From contig JAIVER010000054.1 of NCBI GenBank assembly GCA_023864145.1, positions 1 to 7,824 on the forward strand: DNA of 7,824 bases, in the 5' to 3' direction. The position numbers were made by a program, and so were the translations under genes. The stretch is from Thiohalomonas sp. GTDB lineage: Bacteria > Pseudomonadota > Gammaproteobacteria > GRL18. Each line of letters begins with the position of its first letter. The stretch's first letter is position 1. Positions 1 through 5,803 of the stretch are shown in pieces. The notes beneath the pieces are model-generated. The model was not told where the DNA came from. It made no database searches and saw only the letters and a program-made list of their open reading frames with translations.

Positions 1-1
1 A

Positions 2-82
2 ATTTTACCGAGCATTGGAAAATCCTTAGATTCTCGAATTAATGATAATTTCCAAGTCTTCGATCCTGCATTTTCAAGTTGA
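2..82 (+). CDS. 3' end of an unidentified upstream gene (partial)
   Basis: This frame is open from the left window edge for 26 codons and ends with TGA at 80-82. Its visible tail ends in FDPAFSS. The stop overlaps the TTG start of the next gene (TTGA), the arrangement expected in a translationally coupled operon, and this is the main reason to believe it. In related genomes the gene before this type of mutT is often argJ, but the tail does not look like the ArgJ C-terminus I know, so I do not name it. An open frame of 26 codons could also be chance. Confidence 0.35.
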   Translation: MLPSIGKSLDSRINDNFQVFDPAFSS

Positions 83-1128
83 TTGGGTATATAAATACAA
101 TACTTCATGTGGCAGTCGCTGTTATTGTTAAAGATAATAGAGTATTGCTCTCAAAAAGAGCAGAAAACCTTCATCAGGGTGGATTATGGGAATTTCCCGG
201 GGGTAAAGTTGAGTCAGGTGAGACTATAGAGCAGGCACTTATCAGAGAGATCAGGGAAGAGCTGGGGATAGATGTAAAAAAAACACGTCCTTTAATCAAA
301 CTTATATATCATTATCCAGATAAAAGTGTGTTGTTAGAAACGCTGATTGTTTGTCAATTTTCAGGCAGACGATATCAAATCTATGACTGTTATGAAAAGC
401 AGGAACAGCAGGGTTTAGAAGGTCAGACTGTTAAGTGGGTTAGATTAAACGATTTAGATAATTATTCGTTTCCGTTGGCCAATAAACCGATCATTAATGC
501 CTTGCATTTACCCGATAGCTATTTAATCTCGCCAGATCGGTTTAGTGAAAAGCTTGATAGTCAGTATCAAACACAATTTTTAGATGAATTTTCAAACAAT
601 TGTGAGTATCATCAAGTGATTCAACTACGTATAAAATCACTTAAAAATACACAGCTTAATAAAATACTTAAACAGGCATGTGAAATTGCACAAAAAAAAA
701 AGGTGCGCTTATTGCTTAACTCATCAATGTGTTTAGAGCATGATATTTTATACGCTTGTTCGGGTATACATCTAACCAATATTCACTTATATGATGATGA
801 TTTTATTGCTCACTATCGAACTCAATTTGCTCATAAAATGATAGTGGCTTCATGCCATTGTCAGCAGGATATTGAACGAGCCAATGAATTAGCATTAGAT
901 TTTATTGTCATTTCTCCGGTAAAACAGACGACATCGCACCCAAATCAGGCACCAATGGGGTGGCAGCAATTTAAAAAATTAACCGATAGTGCAAAAATCC
1001 CGGTATTTGCCTTAGGTGGGATGAAACCGAGTGATATTAAAGAAGCACAAAACTATGGTGCTCAGGGAATAGCCGCCATTAGCAGTTTGTGGAATCAGGA
1101 CATAAAAACACAGGATACACTTTTGTAA
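79..1128 (+). CDS. Nudix hydrolase (MutT-like) fused to a ThiE/TenI-like domain
   Basis: This is a two-domain protein of about 349 residues. Residues 10-145 are a MutT-like Nudix domain with a complete Nudix box at about 42-64 (G-x5-E-x7-REIREELGI). It also has the MutT-type tail around 120-141 (W-V near 120, then FPLANKPII). Residues about 178-338 resemble the thiamin-phosphate synthase/TenI fold: QLRIK near 182-186, GIHL near 229-232, SPVKQTTSHP near 279-288 and FALGGMKP near 310-317. The fusion is a known gammaproteobacterial architecture. The Nudix part probably hydrolyses oxidised nucleoside triphosphates such as 8-oxo-dGTP in the cytoplasm (inferred from the family). The second domain lacks the usual ThiE metal-binding aspartates, so thiamin synthesis is doubtful. 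No ATG precedes the Nudix domain in frame. TTG at 79 is the best start because it overlaps the upstream stop, although no clear Shine-Dalgarno is visible; GTG at 109 is the only other internal choice near the domain edge. Confidence 0.9.
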   Translation: MIGYINTILHVAVAVIVKDNRVLLSKRAENLHQGGLWEFPGGKVESGETIEQALIREIREELGIDVKKTRPLIKLIYHYPDKSVLLETLIVCQFSGRRYQIYDCYEKQEQQGLEGQTVKWVRLNDLDNYSFPLANKPIINALHLPDSYLISPDRFSEKLDSQYQTQFLDEFSNNCEYHQVIQLRIKSLKNTQLNKILKQACEIAQKKKVRLLLNSSMCLEHDILYACSGIHLTNIHLYDDDFIAHYRTQFAHKMIVASCHCQQDIERANELALDFIVISPVKQTTSHPNQAPMGWQQFKKLTDSAKIPVFALGGMKPSDIKEAQNYGAQGIAAISSLWNQDIKTQDTLL

Positions 1129-1643
1129 TGAGCTATAAAAAATACTTGAATAATAAGTATATTCGACTGCTTGCCATGAGTTTGATTATTATCCTTGCTT
1201 TGATCTTTGTGCAGGATTTTGCTGATTTTTTGGATGAAAATTCTGATAAGGTAGTCAAACTTGGAGTCAATCAACACTGTAATTCAGCCACGAGTGTTTG
1301 CAGTGCATCTATTATAAATGAAGGTGAATTTCAGCGAATTAGCTTTACGGTTAACGGTGCTGCTGCAAATTCTGAATTTCCCATAAAGCTGATAGCTACT
1401 GGTTTTGACTTTGAGGGGATCGATTCGGTATCGGTGTCATTTGAAATGCCGGGAGAGGATCTGGATGATACTCAGGTGTTGCTGTCGCCTGATAAGTCAA
1501 CTCATCAGGTGGTTCCAGAAAACTGGCATGCTGTAGTAAAATTACCTCCTAATGTAGAAAATGCTCGAAGCGATTGGCTGGCAATTGTTTATTTGAAATC
1601 CAGTGCCAGAGAATACAGGGCTGAATTTCCTTGCTCTTTTTAG
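1128..1643 (+). CDS. small membrane-anchored hypothetical protein
   Basis: The protein has 171 residues and I do not recognise the family with confidence. Residues 1-12 are basic, followed by a hydrophobic segment at about 13-28 (LLAMSLIIILALIFV). The rest is probably periplasmic, anchored by an uncleaved signal. The soluble part is rich in alternating beta-like stretches and has cysteines at 51, 58 and 169 that could form a disulfide. The SFEMPGEDLDD stretch near 104-114 faintly recalls beta-sandwich FixH/YtkA-type domains, but this is only an impression. ATG at 1128 overlaps the last base of the Nudix gene stop (TAATG), and an AGGA lies 12 bases upstream. A start 13 codons earlier at 1089 is possible, but it would lie inside the Nudix gene and put a non-signal-like extension before the basic N-terminus. 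The gene is the last of the rightward set before the palindrome. Confidence 0.75.
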   Translation: MSYKKYLNNKYIRLLAMSLIIILALIFVQDFADFLDENSDKVVKLGVNQHCNSATSVCSASIINEGEFQRISFTVNGAAANSEFPIKLIATGFDFEGIDSVSVSFEMPGEDLDDTQVLLSPDKSTHQVVPENWHAVVKLPPNVENARSDWLAIVYLKSSAREYRAEFPCSF

Positions 1644-1664
1644 AGAAGATACACACTTAAAATA

Positions 1665-1798
1665 TTAGCGTTCAGTACTAAGTGTTCAGAAAAGGCAAAA
1701 GAAAAAAACAACTGGAATACAGGCAAACTGCATTTTATTTACAGGCACTTTCTTTTGTCTTTTCTGAAACCTTAACGCTTATTAGCACTGAACGCTAA
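1665..1798. repeat. large two-stem imperfect palindrome (MITE-like or convergent hairpin)
   Basis: Outer arms: TTAGCGTTCAGTACTAA at 1665-1681 pairs with TTAGCACTGAACGCTAA at 1782-1798, 16 of 17 positions complementary. Inner arms: TTCAGAAAAGGCAAAAGAAA at 1685-1704 pairs with the 20 bases at 1749-1768, 19 of 20 complementary, the exception being a G-T pair that becomes a G-U wobble in RNA. The arms are separated by 3 bases on the left and 13 on the right, and the central loop is 44 bases. The loop holds two direct copies of TACAGGCA, at 1718-1725 and 1740-1747. The element nearly fills the gap between the convergent stops at 1643 and 1805. It may act as a two-way transcription barrier or may be a small non-autonomous mobile element. 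I see no obvious target-site duplication beside the arms. Confidence 0.8.
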
Positions 1799-1804
1799 AG
1801 TGGA

Positions 1805-2011
1805 TTATTGCAGTAATTGATCGTCAGGGCTTTTATCAGATGATGTATCGGATAAAGAAACTGACTCACCTTTAATCCGATGTTCTTCACTGGCCCAGGC
1901 CCCTAAATCAATCAATTGACAACGTTCAGAGCAAAAAGGACTCCAGGGTTTGGACTGGTAATAGTCATGTTTTTTGGTACAAGCAGGACATTTTATGATA
2001 AGTTGTTTCAT
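1805..2011 (-). CDS. yacG: DNA gyrase inhibitor YacG, zinc-binding
   Basis: This 68-residue protein is the size of E. coli YacG (65 residues). It has the four zinc-binding cysteines at 8, 11, 27 and 31 (CPAC and CSERC), followed by the family signature QLIDLGAWASEEHRI at 32-46 and an acidic, low-complexity tail. From work on the E. coli protein, YacG binds the GyrB subunit and blocks DNA binding by gyrase. ATG at 2011 is preceded by GAAGAAAG, a reasonable purine-rich ribosome site. The gene lies 35 bases downstream of zapD on the same strand and is last in the cluster, reading toward the 1665-1798 palindrome. Confidence 0.95.
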   Translation of the reverse strand: MKQLIIKCPACTKKHDYYQSKPWSPFCSERCQLIDLGAWASEEHRIKGESVSLSDTSSDKSPDDQLLQ

Positions 2012-2046
2012 ACTTTCTTCAGATTAAATGCTTTATAATGCACATT

Positions 2047-2814
2047 TTATAACGCACAACAGGAAAGTTGAAATTCAATATCTGTAGAGCAGGGACTCGG
2101 ACGCTCACTCTTCTCAGGCAACATGAAGCGGACACTAAAGCGATGTTTTCCGCCACTCATTTCAGCAAAGAAATTCACATCAGAGGGTAGTAAAACACGT
2201 ATTAATTGAAATGGCACATTGGTATCGAGTGATTGTTGATAAAATCCTTGCTCAGCCAGAACGGGGGTACTAATGGCACTTTCGCGCAATAGTCCCAGAA
2301 TGACATTAATGGAGAGGCGATAATTATCTAACAGACCTAACCATGATTCTAAAATCTCAATTCGTTGTTCCGGCTGTTGTTTAAGCCAAAAATGATAGAC
2401 CGGAATATCAAAATCACAGCTTCCACCCGGGATTGAATCACGTTGACGTATGAGTTTCAGCAGCGCATTATTGCGCAGTTCATCACATGAATGGTTTGAA
2501 GTTGATTTTAGATTCTGTGTATAGCTTTCCAGCTTTTTTAATGTATCATCAAGGATAGAGGTATCAACAGCGGGGCGTGAGCTTATGGCGAGCAATGCTG
2601 ATGTTTGACGTTCCAACTCCTTAACTAATTCAGATCGTAAATCGATACGACTCATAATATTTAATATATCAAGAATGTGACTGATGGTGCTGCGGCTATC
2701 CCAGAGAGAATATCCCCGCATAGAATACCTAGCCTGCTGAAATAAAAATTCAAGACGCAGTAGGGTTCGTATCCGTTCATTAAGGGGGAGTTCGTATATA
2801 GTGGAGTTTGTCAC
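2047..2814 (-). CDS. zapD: cell division protein ZapD (FtsZ-bundling)
   Basis: The protein has 255 residues, against 247 in E. coli ZapD (formerly YacF, DUF1342). The match runs end to end: ELPLNERIRTLLRLEFLFQQ at about 8-27, LVKELERQ at 63-70, LIRQRDSIPGG at 121-131, GFYQ at 190-193, KHRFSVRF at 223-230, and a tail DIEFQLSCC like the E. coli LDFELACC. ZapD is cytoplasmic, binds the C-terminal end of FtsZ and promotes Z-ring bundling (family knowledge). The start is GTG at 2814, chosen because it gives the expected N-terminus; an in-frame TAA lies 15 bases upstream and no ATG lies between. No strong Shine-Dalgarno is visible. The 122-base gap to coaE may hold a promoter. Confidence 0.95.
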   Translation of the reverse strand: MTNSTIYELPLNERIRTLLRLEFLFQQARYSMRGYSLWDSRSTISHILDILNIMSRIDLRSELVKELERQTSALLAISSRPAVDTSILDDTLKKLESYTQNLKSTSNHSCDELRNNALLKLIRQRDSIPGGSCDFDIPVYHFWLKQQPEQRIEILESWLGLLDNYRLSINVILGLLRESAISTPVLAEQGFYQQSLDTNVPFQLIRVLLPSDVNFFAEMSGGKHRFSVRFMLPEKSERPSPCSTDIEFQLSCCAL

Positions 2815-2868
2815 GTCAATAAATGCTTCATGTTAGTGTTTGCGCAGCAATAGAAATCCTGATTCAAT

Positions 2869-2897
2869 ATTGTCCGACATCTTGCTTGAGGTTGCAA
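2869..2897 (-). promoter_or_regulatory. possible internal promoter ahead of zapD-yacG
   Basis: On the minus strand, TTGCAA (2897-2892) and GACAAT (2874-2869) are separated by 17 bases. Each hexamer matches the sigma-70 consensus at four of six positions. A transcript would begin near 2862 and leave a leader of nearly 50 bases before the zapD GTG. The -35 box lies inside an 8-base palindrome, GTTGCAAC. A match of this quality could be chance in AT-rich DNA; the position in the only large gap inside the coaE-zapD-yacG set is what makes it worth recording. Confidence 0.25.
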
Positions 2898-2936
2898 CAA
2901 ACATTTATCAAATGGATGCAAATGACAGGACATAAA

Positions 2937-3587
2937 TTAAATTTTGTGCACTAGAGAGCAGTAATGTTGAAAAAGAGCTGCAACTTTTGACTGGAGTTCT
3001 CTCAAAGTACCGGAGTTATCAATAATATCATCTGCGTGATTTAGACGTATTTGCCGATCGACCTGAGAATTAATGATTTTCTTAATCAAGCTTGAAGAAC
3101 AATTATCTCTTTGGGTGCTGCGTGTTATTTGAAGTTCAACAGGCAGGTCAACCACCAGAATTCGATCAAACTTATACTCAGTTTTGCTTTCAAATAGCAA
3201 AGGGATGGCAATAATGACAATAGTATTTCTTGCTTGCTGCGCTAATACTTTGATTTTTGAATCAATTTCTTTATAAACCAGAGGATGTAACAGAGCTTCA
3301 AGTTGATGCTTCTTAGATTTTGATGAGAATATGAGTGAACGTAACTGAGCACGCTCTAATTGGGCGTCTAAATTAAAAAGCTCAGCCCCGAATAATCCAT
3401 ATACAGTCTCTAATGCATCAGATGCTGAATCTTTTAATGAGCCGGATAATAGTTCACGTGCGATCGTATCGGCATCGATAATTTTCAGGCATTCAGGCTC
3501 TTCAGATTGAGATGTAATTTTTTGAAAAAGATCGCTGACGGCTGTTTTACCACTGGCAATTCCCCCGGTCAGGGCAATTGTCAGCAT
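2937..3587 (-). CDS. coaE: dephospho-CoA kinase
   Basis: CoaE carries out the last step of coenzyme A synthesis, phosphorylating the 3'-hydroxyl of dephospho-CoA with ATP in the cytoplasm. Starting at ATG 3587 the protein has 216 residues, slightly longer than the usual 200 or so. Visible features are the P-loop GGIASGKT at 8-15, IIDAD at 36-40, LLHPLVYKEI at 99-108, PLLFES at 129-134 followed by FDRILVVDLP, the RSTQRD stretch at 156-161 and ADDIIDNSG at 185-193. ATG 3587 is preferred over TTG 3590, one codon upstream, because it overlaps the pilD stop by one base (TGATG), implying translational coupling. The pilD-coaE arrangement is conserved in gammaproteobacteria. Confidence 0.96.
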   Translation of the reverse strand: MLTIALTGGIASGKTAVSDLFQKITSQSEEPECLKIIDADTIARELLSGSLKDSASDALETVYGLFGAELFNLDAQLERAQLRSLIFSSKSKKHQLEALLHPLVYKEIDSKIKVLAQQARNTIVIIAIPLLFESKTEYKFDRILVVDLPVELQITRSTQRDNCSSSLIKKIINSQVDRQIRLNHADDIIDNSGTLRELQSKVAALFQHYCSLVHKI

Positions 3588-4498
3588 CAAAGGCCCGCAA
3601 TATTAAAATAAAATTGTTTGATGGGTTCACCCCAAAGCAGACTGATAAAACCTGCTGCAGCAAGGTAAGGCCCAAAGGGGATAGGAATGTTTTTATTACG
3701 GCCAAGAAAAAGAATAAGAGAAATACCAACTATTGCACCTAGCAATGCAGAAAGTAATAGAATCAATGGCAAAGCCTGCCAGCCTAACCAGGCACCTAAA
3801 ACAGCCAATAATTTAAAATCACCATAGCCCATGCCTTCTTTGCCAGTAATTAACTTAAAAAACTGATAGAGCATCCATAGGACCATATAACCGACTATTG
3901 CACCAATGACGCTATTCTCTAAGGAAATATTGGATATCTGTAATAAGCTGATCAAAAGGCCCAGCCATAGTAAGGGCAGGGTTATACTATCAGGCAATAA
4001 TTGTGTATCAAAATCAATCATCGTCAAGGCTATTAGCGCCCAGGTTAAAAATAGGGCGGCTAAGGTAAAGCATTGAACCCCAAAATAATAAGCGACCAGG
4101 ACTGAAAGTAAGGCGCTTGTGAGTTCAATAATGGGGTAGCGAATGGAAATACCAGAAGCACATTCAGAGCACTTAGCCTTAAGAAATAACCAGGAAATAA
4201 CCGGTATATTTTCTAAGGCTGTAATTTTATGATCGCAAGCAGGACAACGGGAACGGGGAATCGATAAATTGAATGTCTCAGTTTCATTGCTTAGTGTTTC
4301 AGGAAAGCTATAAGGAATTTTTTCAGACTTAAATTCATCAGATAAAAAGCCAACACAATCTGTTTTCCATTCTCGTTTCAGCATGATTGGCAGGCGGTAG
4401 ATCACCACATTGAGAAAACTGCCAACCAATAGACTCAGTAAAAAAACGCATAAAAGAAAAAAATCAGGGTTTAAATTGAAATAATCAAAAATACTCAT
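3587..4498 (-). CDS. pilD: type IV prepilin peptidase / N-methyltransferase PilD
   Basis: PilD is an inner-membrane aspartic protease that removes the leader of type IV prepilins and methylates the new N-terminus. The 303-residue protein has a first membrane segment at about 13-33 leading to SFLNVVIYRLP. A cytoplasmic loop carries the tetra-cysteine motif C85, C88, C110 and C113, as in the bifunctional methylating form. ENIPVISWLFL at 96-106 and RYPIIEL at 120-126 are family signatures. The two catalytic aspartates are in MIDFDTQLLPD (D162) and GYGDFK (D227). Several further hydrophobic segments follow to the C-terminus. The start is 6 bases after the pilC stop without a clear ribosome site, so translation probably depends on ribosomes finishing pilC (inference). 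Type II secretion pseudopilins could also be substrates if the genome has them. Confidence 0.96.
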   Translation of the reverse strand: MSIFDYFNLNPDFFLLCVFLLSLLVGSFLNVVIYRLPIMLKREWKTDCVGFLSDEFKSEKIPYSFPETLSNETETFNLSIPRSRCPACDHKITALENIPVISWLFLKAKCSECASGISIRYPIIELTSALLSVLVAYYFGVQCFTLAALFLTWALIALTMIDFDTQLLPDSITLPLLWLGLLISLLQISNISLENSVIGAIVGYMVLWMLYQFFKLITGKEGMGYGDFKLLAVLGAWLGWQALPLILLLSALLGAIVGISLILFLGRNKNIPIPFGPYLAAAGFISLLWGEPIKQFYFNIAGL

Positions 4499-4504
4499 AA
4501 ATGA

Positions 4505-5734
4505 TTAGAGAACTTGCCCCATCTGGAAGATTGGCAGGTACATGGCGATAACAATAGCAGCAATGATGACACCTAAAACAGACATAATAATAGGTTCAAG
4601 CAAGCTGGTTAAACTATCAACCAGATTATCAACCTCAGCTTCATAGAAATCAGCGACTTTACCCAACATGGTATCAAGAGCACCTGACTCTTCACCAATG
4701 GCAGTCATTTGCAGCACCATGCTAGGAAATACCCCAGTATTGGTCATGGCTTTATTTAATTGTGTACCTGTTGAGACTTCCTGTTGAATTTGATTAACTG
4801 CATTACTAAAGACAATATTACCAACAGCACCTGAAACAGAACCAAGGGCTTCAACTAATGGTGTACCTGCAGCAAACATAGTTTGTAAGGTTCTGGCATA
4901 ACGGGCAATAGCGGCTTTTTCCAAAATTGGGCCAATGATGGCAATTTTAAGCGATAGTCTATCTAAGAATTCACGCATTTTTCTGGAGCGTTTTTTGAAA
5001 TAACCAAAGAAAAAGATAGCTAGGCCCAGAGACCCAAAAACGGCCCACCACCAGTCTTGTAAGAAACGAGACGTGTCAACAACAAATTGTGTCAGTGCGG
5101 GCAGATCAGCACTAAAATTTTGGAACATGCTTTCAAATTGTGGGATAACAAATAATAATAGAATGCTGACAACAACGACTGCAACGACCATAACAGCAAT
5201 GGGATAAAACATGGCCTTCTTAATTTTAGCCTTAAGTGCTTCAGTTTTTTCTTTGTAGGTAGCAACCTTGTCTAAAATAGCGTCTAAAATACCCGCATGT
5301 TCACCTGCTTGAACCAGGCTGCAATATAAATCATCAAAGTGTAGAGGAAATTTTCTTAATGCCTCAGTAAGGGAGCTGCCACCTTCAACATCGGCTTTAA
5401 TAGCTAAAATCAACTCTGACATATTGGCATTTTCATGGCCATTACCAACAATCTCAAAAGATTGTACCAGTGGCACCCCGGCTTTCATCATAGTAGCGAG
5501 TTGTCGAGAAAAAATGGCAATATCCATTGGGGTAATGCCTTTTTTCTTAGGCCCGCCTATGCCAAATAATGGTTTTGGCTTGGGCTTTATCTTAAGTACA
5601 TTGAGCCCCTCTCGTCTAAGCTGTGCCTTTGCTAAAGCAGAGCTCTTGGCTTGAACCTCTCCTTTTTTACGGTTCCCGTTTCTATCAGCACCTTCCCAGA
5701 CAAAAATTGGAATTGTTTTTTTTTTGGCAGCCAT
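4505..5734 (-). CDS. pilC: type IV pilus inner-membrane platform protein PilC
   Basis: PilC is the polytopic inner-membrane protein that the PilB motor is thought to act on. The 409-residue length is typical. It has two T2SSF domains: the first at about 72-195 (SRQLATMMKAGVPLVQSFEIV at its start, split by AGEHAG at 143-148), and the second at about 275-398 (RTLQTMFAAGTPLVEAL, IGEESGALD at 346-354). Hydrophobic segments lie at about 176-197, 226-245 and 380-402. The protein ends PIFQMGQVL, a close match to known PilC tails. ATG 5734 is supported by a Shine-Dalgarno AAGGA at 5745-5741, 6 bases upstream. Codons 4-7 contain a run of ten A (5725-5716). A 69-base AT-rich gap separates it from pilB with no convincing promoter or terminator, so cotranscription with pilB is likely. 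Confidence 0.96.
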   Translation of the reverse strand: MAAKKKTIPIFVWEGADRNGNRKKGEVQAKSSALAKAQLRREGLNVLKIKPKPKPLFGIGGPKKKGITPMDIAIFSRQLATMMKAGVPLVQSFEIVGNGHENANMSELILAIKADVEGGSSLTEALRKFPLHFDDLYCSLVQAGEHAGILDAILDKVATYKEKTEALKAKIKKAMFYPIAVMVVAVVVVSILLLFVIPQFESMFQNFSADLPALTQFVVDTSRFLQDWWWAVFGSLGLAIFFFGYFKKRSRKMREFLDRLSLKIAIIGPILEKAAIARYARTLQTMFAAGTPLVEALGSVSGAVGNIVFSNAVNQIQQEVSTGTQLNKAMTNTGVFPSMVLQMTAIGEESGALDTMLGKVADFYEAEVDNLVDSLTSLLEPIIMSVLGVIIAAIVIAMYLPIFQMGQVL

Positions 5735-5803
5735 TGTTAATCCTTAGTTATAAAACTTTTTTAATGTTCAATTTATATTTTTATGCTTTATTTTTATAGT
5801 GTT

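Noticed and set aside
15..49. TTGGAA ... GATAAT as a promoter for the Nudix fusion
   Set aside because: The 23-base spacing is too long for sigma-70, and the region seems to be coding for the upstream gene.
1089..1127. Thirteen-codon upstream extension of the small membrane protein
   Set aside because: It would overlap the Nudix gene by 40 bases and spoil a normal basic-then-hydrophobic N-terminus; the TAATG overlap at 1128 is the better start.
1718..1747. Two TACAGGCA copies as a CRISPR or tandem repeat
   Set aside because: There are only two 8-base copies inside one hairpin loop, with no further units or regular spacers.
1665..1798. Palindrome as a classical rho-independent terminator
   Set aside because: The stems are AT-rich and not followed by a U-run in either direction; AAGTGG follows on the plus strand. 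It is kept as a palindromic element of unknown function.
2833..2880. Small 15-codon frame on the minus strand (ATG at 2880) ending just before zapD, as a leader peptide
   Set aside because: It has no ribosome site, no run of regulatory codons and no terminator-like structure; frames of this length are expected by chance. It also overlaps the possible promoter.
5424..5654. Plus-strand open frame inside pilC
   Set aside because: It is antisense to conserved PilC sequence and has no recognisable features.
5735..5803. Separate promoter between pilB and pilC
   Set aside because: TTGAAC and TATAAC on the minus strand are only 13 bases apart, too close for a normal promoter; the gap is otherwise plain AT-rich sequence.
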